Positions 52,899 to 62,519 are shown, counted from the stretch's first letter. The stretch: 64,000 nucleotides of DNA from Arthrobacter sp. MSA 4-2 (GCF_016405885.1 NZ_JAEKGC010000010.1:1-64000), one strand, 5' to 3'. Program-made: numbers and translations. Notes: a model not told the origin generated them from the letters alone.

Positions 52899-53848
52899 GA
52901 TCGGCTTCCTTCGGAAACACCCTGGGCCGGTGGACCGAGGGACAGGTCGTGCGAGGAGTATTCGACTTCGGAGGCGGTGAGCTCCATGTACGCCTCTTCG
53001 AGGGAGGCCTGCAGGGGGGTCAGTTCGTACACGAGCACCTGCTGGCGCAGGGCCGCCTCGGCGATCCGGCGCGGATCGGGGCCGGTGATTTCGAGCAGGT
53101 CGGGCTCGAGGAACGTCGAGGTCGTCCCGTCACCGCGGAGCGCCGCCAGCAGGTCCGAGGGCCGGTCGGTGCGGACGCGGGTTCGAAGCTGCCCCCGGCC
53201 GGCCAGGATCTCGGAGACCGGGGCATCGGCGATGATCCGGCCGCGTCCGATCACGATCAGGTGGTCCGCCGTCATCGCCATCTCGGACATGAGGTGGGAG
53301 GAGAGGAAGACGGTCCGCCCCTCGGCTGCGAGGCCGCGGGCGAGGTGCCGGATCCACTGGACGCCCTCGGGGTCGAGCCCGTTGACGGGCTCGTCGAGGA
53401 TGACGGTCTGCGGGTCGCCGAGCATCGCCACGGCAATCCCGAGGCGCTGGCCCATCCCCATCGAAAATCCGCCGACCCGCTTCTTGGCGACCGGGCCCAG
53501 CCCGGTCATCTCGATGACCTCGTTCACCCTGCTGTTGGGGATCCCGTGGGTGGCGGCCATGGCCCGCAGATGGTTGTAGGCGCTGCGCTTGGTGTGGAAG
53601 GCCTTCGCCTCGAGCAGTGCGCCCACCTCCCGCAGCGGTGCCCGGTGCTCGGCGTACCGGCGGCCGTTCACGCTCACGGAGCCGGCGCTCGGCGTGTCGA
53701 GTCCGACGATCATGCGCATCGTCGTTGATTTTCCGGCGCCATTCGGGCCAAGGAACCCTGTGACCCTGCCGGGGTGGACGGTGAAGGAGATGCCGTTGAC
53801 GGCCGTCTTGTCGCCGTAGCGTTTGAACAGGCCCTGGGCCTCGATCAT
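52895..53848 (-). CDS. ABC-2 type exporter, ATPase
   Basis: 317 residues with Walker A FLGPNGAGKST, signature FSMGMGQRLGIA, Walker B TVILDEPVNGLDPEG and a C-terminal extension typical of antibiotic/drug or bacitracin-type exporters. GAGGA precedes the ATG. Forms a two-gene operon with the permease at 52014. Confidence 0.9.
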   Translation of the reverse strand: MIEAQGLFKRYGDKTAVNGISFTVHPGRVTGFLGPNGAGKSTTMRMIVGLDTPSAGSVSVNGRRYAEHRAPLREVGALLEAKAFHTKRSAYNHLRAMAATHGIPNSRVNEVIEMTGLGPVAKKRVGGFSMGMGQRLGIAVAMLGDPQTVILDEPVNGLDPEGVQWIRHLARGLAAEGRTVFLSSHLMSEMAMTADHLIVIGRGRIIADAPVSEILAGRGQLRTRVRTDRPSDLLAALRGDGTTSTFLEPDLLEITGPDPRRIAEAALRQQVLVYELTPLQASLEEAYMELTASEVEYSSHDLSLGPPAQGVSEGSRS

Positions 53849-53933
53849 GGGAACGTCCTCTGGATTGCCGGGTGAGGGAGGCGCGGTCGGGCAGGGCCCC
53901 CTGTTGCCACTCTAGGGGGAGAAACCGCCCGCG

Positions 53934-53964
53934 CCGGTCAGGCGGATGAAATCCGCCTGACCGG
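53934..53964 (-). terminator. Perfect 14-bp hairpin terminator
   Basis: Arms 53934-53947 and 53951-53964 with a GAA loop, 15 nt after the stop of the DrrB-like gene. Confidence 0.8.
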
Positions 53965-53979
53965 GTGCGGAGAAAGCGT

Positions 53980-54828
53980 TCAGCGGGAGCTGATCGAGGC
54001 GAACTTGCGGATGCATAGCGGAACGAAGATCAGCAGCATCAGGATCGCGCCGATCAGGACCGTCGGCACGGCGTTCTGCATGGGCCAGGCATCCGGGGTG
54101 GGCACCGAACCGACATTGCCGAAGAGCTCCCGTGCCGCCTGGACCAGCGCGGAGACCGGGTTCCAGTTGGCGAACGCCTCGAGCGGCGCCGGAAGGGTCT
54201 GGCTCTGGACGAACGCGTTGGAGATGAACGTGAGCGGAAACAGGATCATGAAGGAGGCGTTGTTGATGACCTCCGGTGACTTCACGCTCATGCCCAGCAG
54301 GGCCATGACCCAGCTGAAGGCATAGGAGAACAGCAGCAGCAGCCCGATGCCGGCAAGGAAACTGCTGAAGGGCGCGTTCACCCGCCAACCCACGACGAAC
54401 CCGGTCGCCATCATGATGAGCATGGATATGCCGTTGAGCACCAGGTCGCTGTTCGTGCGTCCGACCAGGACCGCCGAGGAGCTCATCGGCAGGGTCCGGA
54501 ACCGGTCGATGATGCCGTCCTTGAGGTCCTGGGCCATCGCCGAGCCGGAGAAGGTCGAGCCGAAGATCACGGTCTGGGCGAAGATCCCGGCCATGAGGTA
54601 CTGGGTGTAGTCGGTGCCCTGGACCTGGATGGAGCCGCCGTAGATCTGGCTGAACAGCAGCACGAACATGATCGGCTGCAGCACGGCGAAGACGAGCATG
54701 TCCGGGGACCGCTTGAGCTTGGTCAGGTTGCGCTTGGTGACCGTCCAGCCGTCGGACAGCCACATCGAGGCGGCGCCGGGCTCGGGCGCGGGCCGGGCCT
54801 GCCGGTTTTCGGGGGCCAGGACGCTCAT
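53980..54828 (-). CDS. DrrB-like ABC-2 exporter permease
   Basis: 282 residues, about six membrane helices. DrrB features are LKRSPDMLVFAVLQPIMFVL, AQTVIFGSTFSGSAMAQDLK and LPMSSSAVLVGRTNSD. It is coupled by a 4-bp overlap to the DrrA-like ATPase. The family exports hydrophobic drugs or lipids in actinobacteria. Confidence 0.88.
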   Translation of the reverse strand: MSVLAPENRQARPAPEPGAASMWLSDGWTVTKRNLTKLKRSPDMLVFAVLQPIMFVLLFSQIYGGSIQVQGTDYTQYLMAGIFAQTVIFGSTFSGSAMAQDLKDGIIDRFRTLPMSSSAVLVGRTNSDLVLNGISMLIMMATGFVVGWRVNAPFSSFLAGIGLLLLFSYAFSWVMALLGMSVKSPEVINNASFMILFPLTFISNAFVQSQTLPAPLEAFANWNPVSALVQAARELFGNVGSVPTPDAWPMQNAVPTVLIGAILMLLIFVPLCIRKFASISSR

Positions 54829-55817
54829 TTCGCGTTCTCCTTCTCAGCAGGGACGTTCTCATCGGTGTTTTCGGCGTGCCGGCCCGTGAGCTTGAGGAAG
54901 ACATCATCGAGGCTGGGGCGCCGCATGCCGGCATCGTGGAGTTCGACTCCTGCCTGCCCCAGGTCGCCGAGGACGTACTGCAGGGCCCGCGGCCCGTTGA
55001 TCACGCCCACCTCGACGGTGCGGCCGTCGGTTCCAACGGTGGCCTCCCCGTCACCGTGGCGGCCGAGGATTTCCCGAGCCGCTCCGGCGTCGGCCGGGTT
55101 CACCAGGGTGACCACCACCCGGTGGCCGCCGATCTGCGCCTTGAGCTCGTCCGCCGTTCCCTCGGCGATGACGCGGCCGCCGTCGATCACGGCGATGTCG
55201 TCGGAGAGCTGATCCGCCTCCTCGAGGTACTGCGTGGTGAGCAGCAGCGTGGTGCCGTCGCTGACCAGGTTCTTGATGATCCCCCAGAGGGAGAGGCGGC
55301 TGCGCGGATCGAGCCCCGTGGTGGGTTCGTCGAGGAAGAGCACCTTGGGGTTGATCACCAGTGCCCCAGCGAGGTCGATCCGGCGGCGCATGCCGCCCGA
55401 GAAGCCCTTGACCGGCCGGTTGCCCGCCTCGGTGAGTTCGAACTGTTCGATCAGGTCCTGAGCCCTGCGCTTGGCCTCGCGGGCGCTCAGGTGGTAGAGC
55501 CGGCCCACCATTTCAAGGTTCTCGAACCCAGTGAGGTTCTCGTCGACGGCCGCGTACTGCCCCGAGACACCGATGATGCGGCGGGCAGCTTTCGGATTGG
55601 AAAGGACGTCGATTCCGTCGACCAGGGCGGTGCCCTCGGTGGGCCGGATCAGCGTAGTCAGCACCTTGACCACCGTGGTCTTCCCGGCGCCGTTCGGGCC
55701 GAGCAGCGCCTTCACCGTTCCTCGGGGCACGGATAGGTCCATCCCGGCAAGGGCATGGACCGGGCCGCTCTTTGAGCGGTAGGTCTTCTTCAGACCGGAG
55801 GCCTCAATCATTGTCAT
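54825..55817 (-). CDS. DrrA-like ABC exporter ATPase
   Basis: 330 residues. Walker A LLGPNGAGKTT, signature FSGGMRRRIDLAG, Walker B VLFLDEPTTGLDPRSR, and the C-terminal DrrA domain ending near RPSLDDVFLKLTGRHAE. ATG at 55817 is preceded by TAAGCT at 7 nt and no ribosome site, so it is taken as leaderless; ATG at 55811 is the alternative. Confidence 0.9.
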   Translation of the reverse strand: MTMIEASGLKKTYRSKSGPVHALAGMDLSVPRGTVKALLGPNGAGKTTVVKVLTTLIRPTEGTALVDGIDVLSNPKAARRIIGVSGQYAAVDENLTGFENLEMVGRLYHLSAREAKRRAQDLIEQFELTEAGNRPVKGFSGGMRRRIDLAGALVINPKVLFLDEPTTGLDPRSRLSLWGIIKNLVSDGTTLLLTTQYLEEADQLSDDIAVIDGGRVIAEGTADELKAQIGGHRVVVTLVNPADAGAAREILGRHGDGEATVGTDGRTVEVGVINGPRALQYVLGDLGQAGVELHDAGMRRPSLDDVFLKLTGRHAENTDENVPAEKENAK

Positions 55818-55824
55818 GCGGAAA

Positions 55825-55830
55825 AGCTTA
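55825..55830 (-). promoter_or_regulatory. Leaderless -10 box (TAAGCT) of drrA-like gene
   Basis: On the minus strand TAAGCT lies 7 nt before the ATG at 55817. Confidence 0.5.
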
Positions 55831-55863
55831 GGCGTGCACTCCCCCAACCCCGCACCAATCAGG

Positions 55864-57066
55864 TCAGGTTCTGTCCTTATCCAAAATTGCCGTGTGCTCC
55901 TCGCTGGCCCGTTCGCGGGCGGCGGGGGCAACGAGGAATGACGCAAGAACTGCGGCGCCGACGGCGAGCAGGGCGGTGCGGATCCCGACGAGGTCACCGA
56001 GGAAGCCCAGCAGGGGCGGACCGGCGAGGAAGGCCGTGTAGCCGATCGTCGAGACGACGGAGACCCGCAGGGCGGCGTGGCGCGGATCATCGGCGGCCGC
56101 GGACATGCCCATAGGGAAGCCCAGTGCGGCCCCGGCACCCCACAGCACGGCCCCCACCCCCGCCAGGAGGACATTGGGGGCGAGCACGAACAGGAGGAGG
56201 CCGGCGAGGGAGGTTCCGAGGCTCGCCTGAAGCACCCGGACCCGGCCGTGGCGGTCGATGTATCCCCCGCCGACGAAGCGGACGAGGGTCATTGCGGCGA
56301 CGAAGACGGCGAACATGAGGGCCCCGACGCTTTCGCTGCTGCCCAGCCCGTCCACGGTGGCCTTGGCCACCCAGTCGTTAGCGGCGCCCTCCGTCAGTGC
56401 GGCACCCAGCACCACGAGTCCGATCAGCAGCGTGCGCGGCTCGCGCCAGGCGGAGAACCTGCCGCCCGCCACTGGCGCCTGCGCGGTGTGCCCGGGCGCA
56501 GCCACGGGCAGGAAATACCGGGGCATCCACAGGGACACGGCCAGGGACAGGACCGCAACGGCCACCAGGTGCGCCGGCAGGTCGACGTCGACGGCGGCAA
56601 GGCCGGCGCCCAGCAGCGCCCCGAGGAACGCGCCGCCGCTGAAGGCGGCGTGGAAGCGCGGCATGATGGTGCGCCGCAGCCGGCGTTCGACGTCGGCGCC
56701 CTCGATGTTCTGGGCGACGTCCCAGAGCGCCACGCCCGAACCGAAGAGGAACAGTCCCGCCCCGGTCAGCGGCACCGACTGGAACTGCAGGCCGGCGGCG
56801 ACGGTGGCCGCGGCGAGCGCCGCCGCGGCCCCTCCGACCCGCACGGTGTTCGCCGTGCCGACGCGTGCCGAGATCAAACCGGCAAGGGGCAGGGACAGGA
56901 CCGAACCCACCGCCCCGACCAGCAGCAGCGCACCCATCTGGCCCGAGCTGAGCTCAAGTGCTGCCGAAGCAGCGGGGATCCGGGCGGCCCAGCTCGCGAA
57001 GACAAGGCCGTTGAGTCCGAAGATGGCGAAGGTGGCCCAGACGGCGGACTTCAGGTTGGGGTTCAC
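55864..57066 (-). CDS. MFS transporter (YbjJ/FucP-like)
   Basis: 400 residues with 12 predicted membrane segments. Typical are FASWAARIPAASAALELSSG in the first loop, LPLAGLISARVGTANTVRVG for motif A and GSGVALWDVAQNIEGADVER. GTG at 57066 is chosen because TACGGT lies 6 nt upstream, in the style of leaderless starts; an ATG at 57102 overlaps that promoter. Substrate unknown. Confidence 0.85.
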   Translation of the reverse strand: MNPNLKSAVWATFAIFGLNGLVFASWAARIPAASAALELSSGQMGALLLVGAVGSVLSLPLAGLISARVGTANTVRVGGAAAALAAATVAAGLQFQSVPLTGAGLFLFGSGVALWDVAQNIEGADVERRLRRTIMPRFHAAFSGGAFLGALLGAGLAAVDVDLPAHLVAVAVLSLAVSLWMPRYFLPVAAPGHTAQAPVAGGRFSAWREPRTLLIGLVVLGAALTEGAANDWVAKATVDGLGSSESVGALMFAVFVAAMTLVRFVGGGYIDRHGRVRVLQASLGTSLAGLLLFVLAPNVLLAGVGAVLWGAGAALGFPMGMSAAADDPRHAALRVSVVSTIGYTAFLAGPPLLGFLGDLVGIRTALLAVGAAVLASFLVAPAARERASEEHTAILDKDRT

Positions 57067-57072
57067 CCTGCC

Positions 57073-57078
57073 ACCGTA
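57073..57078 (-). promoter_or_regulatory. Leaderless -10 box (TACGGT) of the MFS gene
   Basis: On the minus strand TACGGT lies 6 nt before the GTG at 57066. Confidence 0.45.
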
Positions 57079-57180
57079 GCCGCGTACTTCGGTGGCTTTC
57101 AAACCGGTCCGCCCTCACCTCCGGCCGGGACGAAACCCACCGGCAGGGACGAACCGGCCCACCGGCGTCCGGCGGCTGGC

Positions 57181-58863
57181 TCAGCGGGCGCGGGCGACCC
57201 GCCCCTCATCCCAGACGGGTTCCTTGGTCTCGTAGACCTTTCCATCGGAGCCGAAGACGAGGAACCGGTCAAAGCTGCGGGCGAACCACCGGTCGTGGGT
57301 GACGGCGAGGACGGTTCCCTCGAAGGCGTCGATGGCGTGTTCGAGCGCTTCGGCCGAGTGCAGGTCGAGGTTGTCGGTCGGCTCGTCGAGCAGCAGCAGG
57401 GTGGCGCCGGAGAGTTCGAGCAGCAGGATCTGCAGCCGCGCCTGCTGCCCGCCGGAGAGCGAGTCGTACCGCTGTTCGGCCTGTCCCGCCAGACCGTACC
57501 GGTCGAGGACGGCCGAGGCCGCCTCCCGTCCCAGGCCCGAGCGGTGCTCATCGCCGCGGTGCAGGATGTCGAGGAGGGTCCGGCCGAGGAGGTCCGGACG
57601 CGAATGGGTCTGGGCGAAGAATCCCGGACGGATGCGCGCCCCGAGCTTGACCGTCCCCTCGTGCGGCACTTCTGCGATGTCGACGTCGGACACCGGCTGG
57701 TGTTCCTTGTCCGGGTCGGTCCCGCCACCGGCGAGCAGCCGCAGGAAGTGCGACTTGCCGGACCCGTTGGAGCCCAGGACGCCGACCCGGTCGCCGAACC
57801 AGATCTCGGTGCTGAACGGCTTCATCAGGCCCGTCAGTTCCAGTTTCGAGGCCACCACCGCCCGTTTCGCCGTCCGTCCTCCACGCAGCCGCATCGACAC
57901 GTTCTGCTCCATGGGAAGGGCCTCCGGCGGGCCCGCCTCAAGGAATTTCGCCAGCCGCGTCTGCGCCGCGTGGTACCGGTTGGCCATATCGGATCGGAAC
58001 GCGGCCTTGTTCTTGTACATGTTCACGAGTTCCTTGAGCTTCAGGTGCTCCTCGTCCCACCTGCGCCGAAGCTCCTCGAACCGCGCATTCCGGTCCTGCC
58101 GGGCCTTGAGATAGGTTTCGAATCCTCCACCGTGGGTCCAGGCGGACGCCCCGAGGACGCCGGGCTCGAGTGTGACGATGCGGGTGGCGGCGTTGGCTAG
58201 CAGCTCCCGGTCGTGGCTGACGAAGAGCACCGACTTGCGCGACTCGGCCAGTTTCGTCTCGAGCCACCGCTTGCCGGGCACATCGAGGTAGTTGTCCGGC
58301 TCATCGAGCAGGAGCAGTTCGTCCGGACCTGAGAAGAGCGCTTCGAGGACCAGGCGTTTTTGTTCACCGCCGGAGAGGGTGGATGCCGCCCGGTGCTGGG
58401 CGCGGTCGAACGGAATGCCGAGGGCCGCCATGGTCACCTCGTCCCAGGTGGTCTCCAGCTCATACCCGCCGCTGTCCCCCCAGTCGGCGATCGCCTGGGC
58501 GTAGCGCATCTGGGTGGGTTCGTCATCGGTTTCCATCATGGCCAGCTCGGCGTCATCGACGGCCTTCGCCGCCCGTGCGAGGGCCGGCGGCGCGGCGGAG
58601 ACCAGGAGGTCGCGGACGGTGGTGTCATCGCGCACCTGCCCCACGAACTGGCGCATGATCCCCAGGGCGCCCGAGCGGGTGACCGCCCCTTCGTCGGCGG
58701 TCAGGTCTCCGGCGATGATCCGCAGGAGCGTTGTCTTGCCCGTGCCGTTGGGTCCGATCAGGGCAGTCTTGTGGCCTTCCCCGACCCGGAAGGAGACCGC
58801 ATTGAGCAGCTGCCGTCCGTCGGAGAGGAAATAATCAATGTTGGAAACGTCGAGGTGAGCCAC
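57181..58863 (-). CDS. ABC-F family ATPase
   Basis: 560 residues with two ABC domains in tandem and no membrane segments: first LIGPNGTGKTTLLRIIAG and LSGGEQKRLVLEALFSGPDE, second VLGSNGSGKSHFLRLLAG and LSGGQQARLQILLLELSG. The inter-domain linker is rich in charged helices (about 240-310). ABC-F proteins act on the ribosome in translation or antibiotic protection. The second Walker A has Ser-His where Ser/Thr-Thr is usual. Confidence 0.9.
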   Translation of the reverse strand: MAHLDVSNIDYFLSDGRQLLNAVSFRVGEGHKTALIGPNGTGKTTLLRIIAGDLTADEGAVTRSGALGIMRQFVGQVRDDTTVRDLLVSAAPPALARAAKAVDDAELAMMETDDEPTQMRYAQAIADWGDSGGYELETTWDEVTMAALGIPFDRAQHRAASTLSGGEQKRLVLEALFSGPDELLLLDEPDNYLDVPGKRWLETKLAESRKSVLFVSHDRELLANAATRIVTLEPGVLGASAWTHGGGFETYLKARQDRNARFEELRRRWDEEHLKLKELVNMYKNKAAFRSDMANRYHAAQTRLAKFLEAGPPEALPMEQNVSMRLRGGRTAKRAVVASKLELTGLMKPFSTEIWFGDRVGVLGSNGSGKSHFLRLLAGGGTDPDKEHQPVSDVDIAEVPHEGTVKLGARIRPGFFAQTHSRPDLLGRTLLDILHRGDEHRSGLGREAASAVLDRYGLAGQAEQRYDSLSGGQQARLQILLLELSGATLLLLDEPTDNLDLHSAEALEHAIDAFEGTVLAVTHDRWFARSFDRFLVFGSDGKVYETKEPVWDEGRVARAR

Positions 58864-58985
58864 CCCTAAAGTTTAGCGGCGGTCCCCGCGGCGCCCCGCT
58901 GCGCCTAGAGTGGTTCCGTAAATGCTCCGCTGGCGGCCCACCGACGCGCGCTCCGGGGCTCCGGAGACCCGAAGGGATATGCGAG

Positions 58986-60872
58986 ATGTACATGGCCAAG
59001 CGGATCGGGCGCTCAACCGGCGCGCCCGAAACCCGCGTGCCATCGGCGTCCTTTCCCCTGCGGACGTCCCTGCGCAAGGCCCTGACCGAGGCGCTCAGGG
59101 GGTTCCTTCCCCTCCAGCTCGCCTCCCTGGTCCTCAACGGCGCCACCATCCTGCTGGCGCTTCCGGCCCTGTCGGCACTCTTCCGCCTCGTCCTGGCCGC
59201 ATCGGGCCTGCCCCGGATCAGCGACCAGAACCTCGGGATGGTGCTGGCGCACCCCGTGGCGCTCCTGCTGATGATCCTGCTGGTGGTCGCCGCCCTCGCG
59301 GTGGTGAGCGTGCAGCTTGTCACCCTGATCGTGCTGGTCCACCGCCAGCAGTGCGCCCTGCCCCTGCAACTCCGGCCGGTGGTCGAGGACGTGGCCCGGG
59401 CCATCCGGGCGGTGGTCCACTACCAGTCGCCCCTGCTGATCGTCTATGTCCTGCTGGTCATGCCCCTGGGCGGATTCGGGCTGTTCTCCACGGTCACCCG
59501 CGGCATCGCCGTGCCGCTGTTCATCAGCGGCGAGATGCTCAAGGCCCCGGTGAGTGCCGCCCTGTACGGGACGCTCCTTGCGGTGCTCCTGTACGTGAAT
59601 CTCCGCCTGATCTTCACCTTCCCGCTGCTGGTGATTGAAGGAAAGTCACCGGGCCGCGCCGTGGCCGGCAGCCTGGCCGCGACCCGCCGCCAGTCCTGGC
59701 GGATTGCCGCCGCCATCGGAATCGTCGCCGCCGGCGCCGGCGCGCTCTCGACCCTGCTCACCGAGGCGGTGGTGCTTGCAGCCGCCCTGGCGGACCGCTT
59801 CGCCCCGCCCATCGCCCCGGCCGTGGCGGCCGCCGGCTACGGCATCGCCAATGTCGGCTCCGCGGTGGTGCTGAGCTTCGCGCTCGTCGTGATCCTCCAC
59901 GCCCTGACCGCCGCCTACAACAACCGGCGCACCGGCCTTCCCGACGGGGCACCCCCGTCTGCCCCCGCGCCCCCCGCACCCCACCGGCGGGGCCGCTCCG
60001 GGCGGCGGCAGGCGGCCCTTGTGGTCCTCGGCCTGACGGTGATGGGAGCCACGGCCGTCCAGTCGGCGTCGATCCTCCCGGCGGCCGGAAGCGTGCCGGC
60101 CGACTCCGGGTCCACCAAGATCATCGCCCACCGCGGGTTCGTCGGCGGGGGCGTGGAAAACACCATCGGCGCCCTCGAGGCGGCGGCCAGGGTGCGACCC
60201 GACTTTGTCGAGATCGACGCCCAGGAGACCAGGGACGGGCGCTTCATCCTCAGCCACGACGTCAACCTGTGGATCGTCTCGGGGCTCAACGTGAACACCT
60301 ACGAGCTGACCCTGGCCGAGGCCGAGGCGATCGACGTGAGCGTCGGCGGATACAGCGATTCCATGGTTTCCCTCATCGACTACGTGCTGCGGGCCGAGGA
60401 ACTCGGCGTGAAGCTCCTGATCGAACTCAAGCTGCACGGGCATGAATCGCCCCAGGTGGTGGACCGGCTCCTGGCGGAGCTCGATTCGATCGGCGCCACC
60501 GGCCATCACATCTACCATTCCCTGAGCAGCGAGGTGGTCCAGGAGATCGAGGAGAAGCGGCCCGGGCTTCGGGTGGGCTACACCGTGGCCGCCAATGTCG
60601 GCACCCTGGAGGGGGAGCCGGGCGATTTCCTCGTGGTGGAGCAGTCCTTCTTCACCGAGGAACTCGCCGCCCTCGCCCGCGGCCGCGGCAAGGAGCTGTG
60701 GGTGTGGACGGTGAACGACCCCGACGCCATCCGGACGTTCCTGCGGGTGCCGGTCGACGGAATCATCACCGACCGGCCCGATGTGGTTCAAAGCGAACGG
60801 AAAAGCATCGACGACGAGCGGGGAAGCGCGCCGGGGCTGCGTGATGCCCTTGACGAGCTCAGCCTGCTGTAG
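58986..60872 (+). CDS. Membrane-anchored glycerophosphodiester phosphodiesterase
   Basis: 628 residues. The first 310 are a membrane domain with several helices (GDPD membrane domain). The C-terminal part is GDPD: IIAHRGFVGGGVENT, VEIDAQETRDGRFILSHDVN (the conserved Glu-Asp and His) and KLLIELKLHGHE. It cleaves glycerophosphodiesters to glycerol-3-phosphate and an alcohol; the catalytic part likely faces outside. AAGGGA precedes the ATG at 58986. TAGAGT at about 58905 may be the -10. Confidence 0.85.
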   Translation: MYMAKRIGRSTGAPETRVPSASFPLRTSLRKALTEALRGFLPLQLASLVLNGATILLALPALSALFRLVLAASGLPRISDQNLGMVLAHPVALLLMILLVVAALAVVSVQLVTLIVLVHRQQCALPLQLRPVVEDVARAIRAVVHYQSPLLIVYVLLVMPLGGFGLFSTVTRGIAVPLFISGEMLKAPVSAALYGTLLAVLLYVNLRLIFTFPLLVIEGKSPGRAVAGSLAATRRQSWRIAAAIGIVAAGAGALSTLLTEAVVLAAALADRFAPPIAPAVAAAGYGIANVGSAVVLSFALVVILHALTAAYNNRRTGLPDGAPPSAPAPPAPHRRGRSGRRQAALVVLGLTVMGATAVQSASILPAAGSVPADSGSTKIIAHRGFVGGGVENTIGALEAAARVRPDFVEIDAQETRDGRFILSHDVNLWIVSGLNVNTYELTLAEAEAIDVSVGGYSDSMVSLIDYVLRAEELGVKLLIELKLHGHESPQVVDRLLAELDSIGATGHHIYHSLSSEVVQEIEEKRPGLRVGYTVAANVGTLEGEPGDFLVVEQSFFTEELAALARGRGKELWVWTVNDPDAIRTFLRVPVDGIITDRPDVVQSERKSIDDERGSAPGLRDALDELSLL

Positions 60873-60893
60873 AGCGGGTCGGCCGCGGCGGCC

Positions 60894-61619
60894 TCAGCGC
60901 ACGGGTGTCAGCGGAATCAACCGGTAGCCGACGCCCCGGACCGTGCGGATGAACCGCGGATTGCTGGTGTCGTCGCTGAGCTTCCGGCGGAGGTTCCGGA
61001 TGTGCACCTCCACGAGGTGGTGGTCGAGCGCCCAGCCGTCCCCCCACACCCGGTCGAGGAGTGCCTCGCGGGACCACACCCGCGACGCGCCGTCGAGCAG
61101 GGCCTCGAGGAGGTCGAACTCGATCCGCGTCAGGGCCAGTTCCTCGCCGTCGAGGCTCACCGTGCGTCCCTCGACATCCATCAGCAGTCCGTTGTGGCGC
61201 AGCAACGAGGGGCTGCCGTTGCCCGCAGCGCCCGGGCCGGTGCGCGGCCGCCTGAACATGGCCGAGACGCGGGCCGTGAACTCGCGCGGGCTGAACGGTT
61301 TGCCGATGAAATCGTCGGCGCCGGTCTCCAGGCCCAGCAGCCGGTCGATCTCGTCCTGGCGTGCGGTCACCATCACGATATAGGCGTCACTCATCGCCCT
61401 TGACTGGCGGCAGACCTCGACCCCGTCGAGGTCGGGAAGGTTCAAATCCAGGGTGATCAGGTCGGGCTGATGCTCGCGCACCTTCGCCAGGCCCTCGTGC
61501 CCGGTCGCCGCCTCGAGGATCGAAAATCCCTTCAACCGCAGCGCCGTGCCCAGCAGCTCCCGGATGTCCTCGTCGTCCTCGACGATGAGGGCGGTGCGTA
61601 GTTCATGGATATCGGGCAT
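60894..61619 (-). CDS. OmpR-family response regulator, orphan
   Basis: 241 residues. Receiver with acidic pocket VEDDEDIRE, phospho-Asp in LDLNLPDLDG, Lys in DDFIGKPFSP; winged-helix effector ending RKLSDDTSNPRFIRTVRGVG. No kinase gene flanks it in the window. Downstream targets unknown. Confidence 0.9.
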   Translation of the reverse strand: MPDIHELRTALIVEDDEDIRELLGTALRLKGFSILEAATGHEGLAKVREHQPDLITLDLNLPDLDGVEVCRQSRAMSDAYIVMVTARQDEIDRLLGLETGADDFIGKPFSPREFTARVSAMFRRPRTGPGAAGNGSPSLLRHNGLLMDVEGRTVSLDGEELALTRIEFDLLEALLDGASRVWSREALLDRVWGDGWALDHHLVEVHIRNLRRKLSDDTSNPRFIRTVRGVGYRLIPLTPVR

Positions 61620-61700
61620 AGCAATACCTTGCCAGAAAATTCGAGGAGCCGCTGTCCAAACTTGAGGATTCCTTGAACTTTAGCGGGTGGAACGCCGGGC

Positions 61701-61706
61701 TAGACT
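61701..61706 (+). promoter_or_regulatory. Leaderless -10 box (TAGACT)
   Basis: TAGACT lies 6 nt before the ATG at 61713. Confidence 0.5.
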
Positions 61707-61712
61707 CACCGG

Positions 61713-62519
61713 ATGGTCTCTCGCACTGTCTCGACTGTCCGCCTGCGCGGGCACACCCTCCGCATCCACTCCTCGCCCGGGCCCGCCGGCAGCGCCGAGC
61801 CGCCGTTTGTCCTGATCCACGGCATCGGAATGTCGCACCGCTACCTTGACCGCCTGCACGCAGAGCTCACCGCGTCCGCCGACACCTATGCGGTGGACCT
61901 TCCAGGCTTCGGGCCCAACCCGTCCCCCGGCCCCACCCTCTCGGTGGAGGACTACGCCGCCGTGCTGTCGGACCTGCTCGCCGAAGCCGGGGTGGCTCCC
62001 TGCATCCTGGTGGGGCATTCGATGGGCGCCCAGATCGCTGCGGCGACGGCCGTGCGGGATCCTCAGCGGGTCTCGGGGGTCGTGCTGATCGGGCCGGTGG
62101 TGGACCGGCGGCGCCGGTCGGTCTGGCGGCAGGCGGCGGCGCTCGGGCACGACTCGCTGCGCGAACTTCCCTCGGCGAACTTCATCGTCATCACCGACTA
62201 CCTGCGGACCGGCCTGCGCTGGTATCTGAAAACGGTGCGCCCCATGATGGAGTACCGCCTCGAAACCGCCCTCCGCGCCGTGGAATGCCCCGTGCTGGTG
62301 ATGCGTGGCTCACGGGATCCGGTGGCGCGTGAACCCTGGTGCCGGGAACTCGCCGAGGCCGCGCCCAACGGGTCCTTCACGGAGATTCCCGGTCAGCCGC
62401 ATGTCGCCCAACAGGGCGCTCCTGAGGCGGTCGCCGACGCCATCCGGGCCTTTCTCGCCGGCCACCGCTCCGGGGTCGGCGACTCTCCGGGTCCGGAACC
62501 CGTGCACCCCAATTCCTAA
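61713..62519 (+). CDS. Alpha/beta hydrolase
   Basis: 268 residues. Oxyanion region LIHGIGMSHRY, nucleophile elbow VGHSMGAQIAA, acid in VMRGSRDPVAREPW and the catalytic His in PGQPHVAQQGAP. Substrate cannot be predicted. Leaderless; it ends just before the element at 62517 and the second MarR gene. Confidence 0.85.
   Translation: MVSRTVSTVRLRGHTLRIHSSPGPAGSAEPPFVLIHGIGMSHRYLDRLHAELTASADTYAVDLPGFGPNPSPGPTLSVEDYAAVLSDLLAEAGVAPCILVGHSMGAQIAAATAVRDPQRVSGVVLIGPVVDRRRRSVWRQAAALGHDSLRELPSANFIVITDYLRTGLRWYLKTVRPMMEYRLETALRAVECPVLVMRGSRDPVAREPWCRELAEAAPNGSFTEIPGQPHVAQQGAPEAVADAIRAFLAGHRSGVGDSPGPEPVHPNS

Noticed and set aside
53912-54934. A 340-codon minus-strand frame near the DrrB-like gene
   Set aside because: Out of frame with the real permease gene, which has proper membrane segments.
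56077-58200. A 707-codon open frame on the plus strand
   Set aside because: It is antisense to the MFS and ABC-F genes, which have complete family motifs. The frame is open only because of GC-rich third positions.
58922-59638. A possible leaderless gene at 58922
   Set aside because: It is out of frame with, and overlapped by, the well-supported phosphodiesterase gene and shows no family features.
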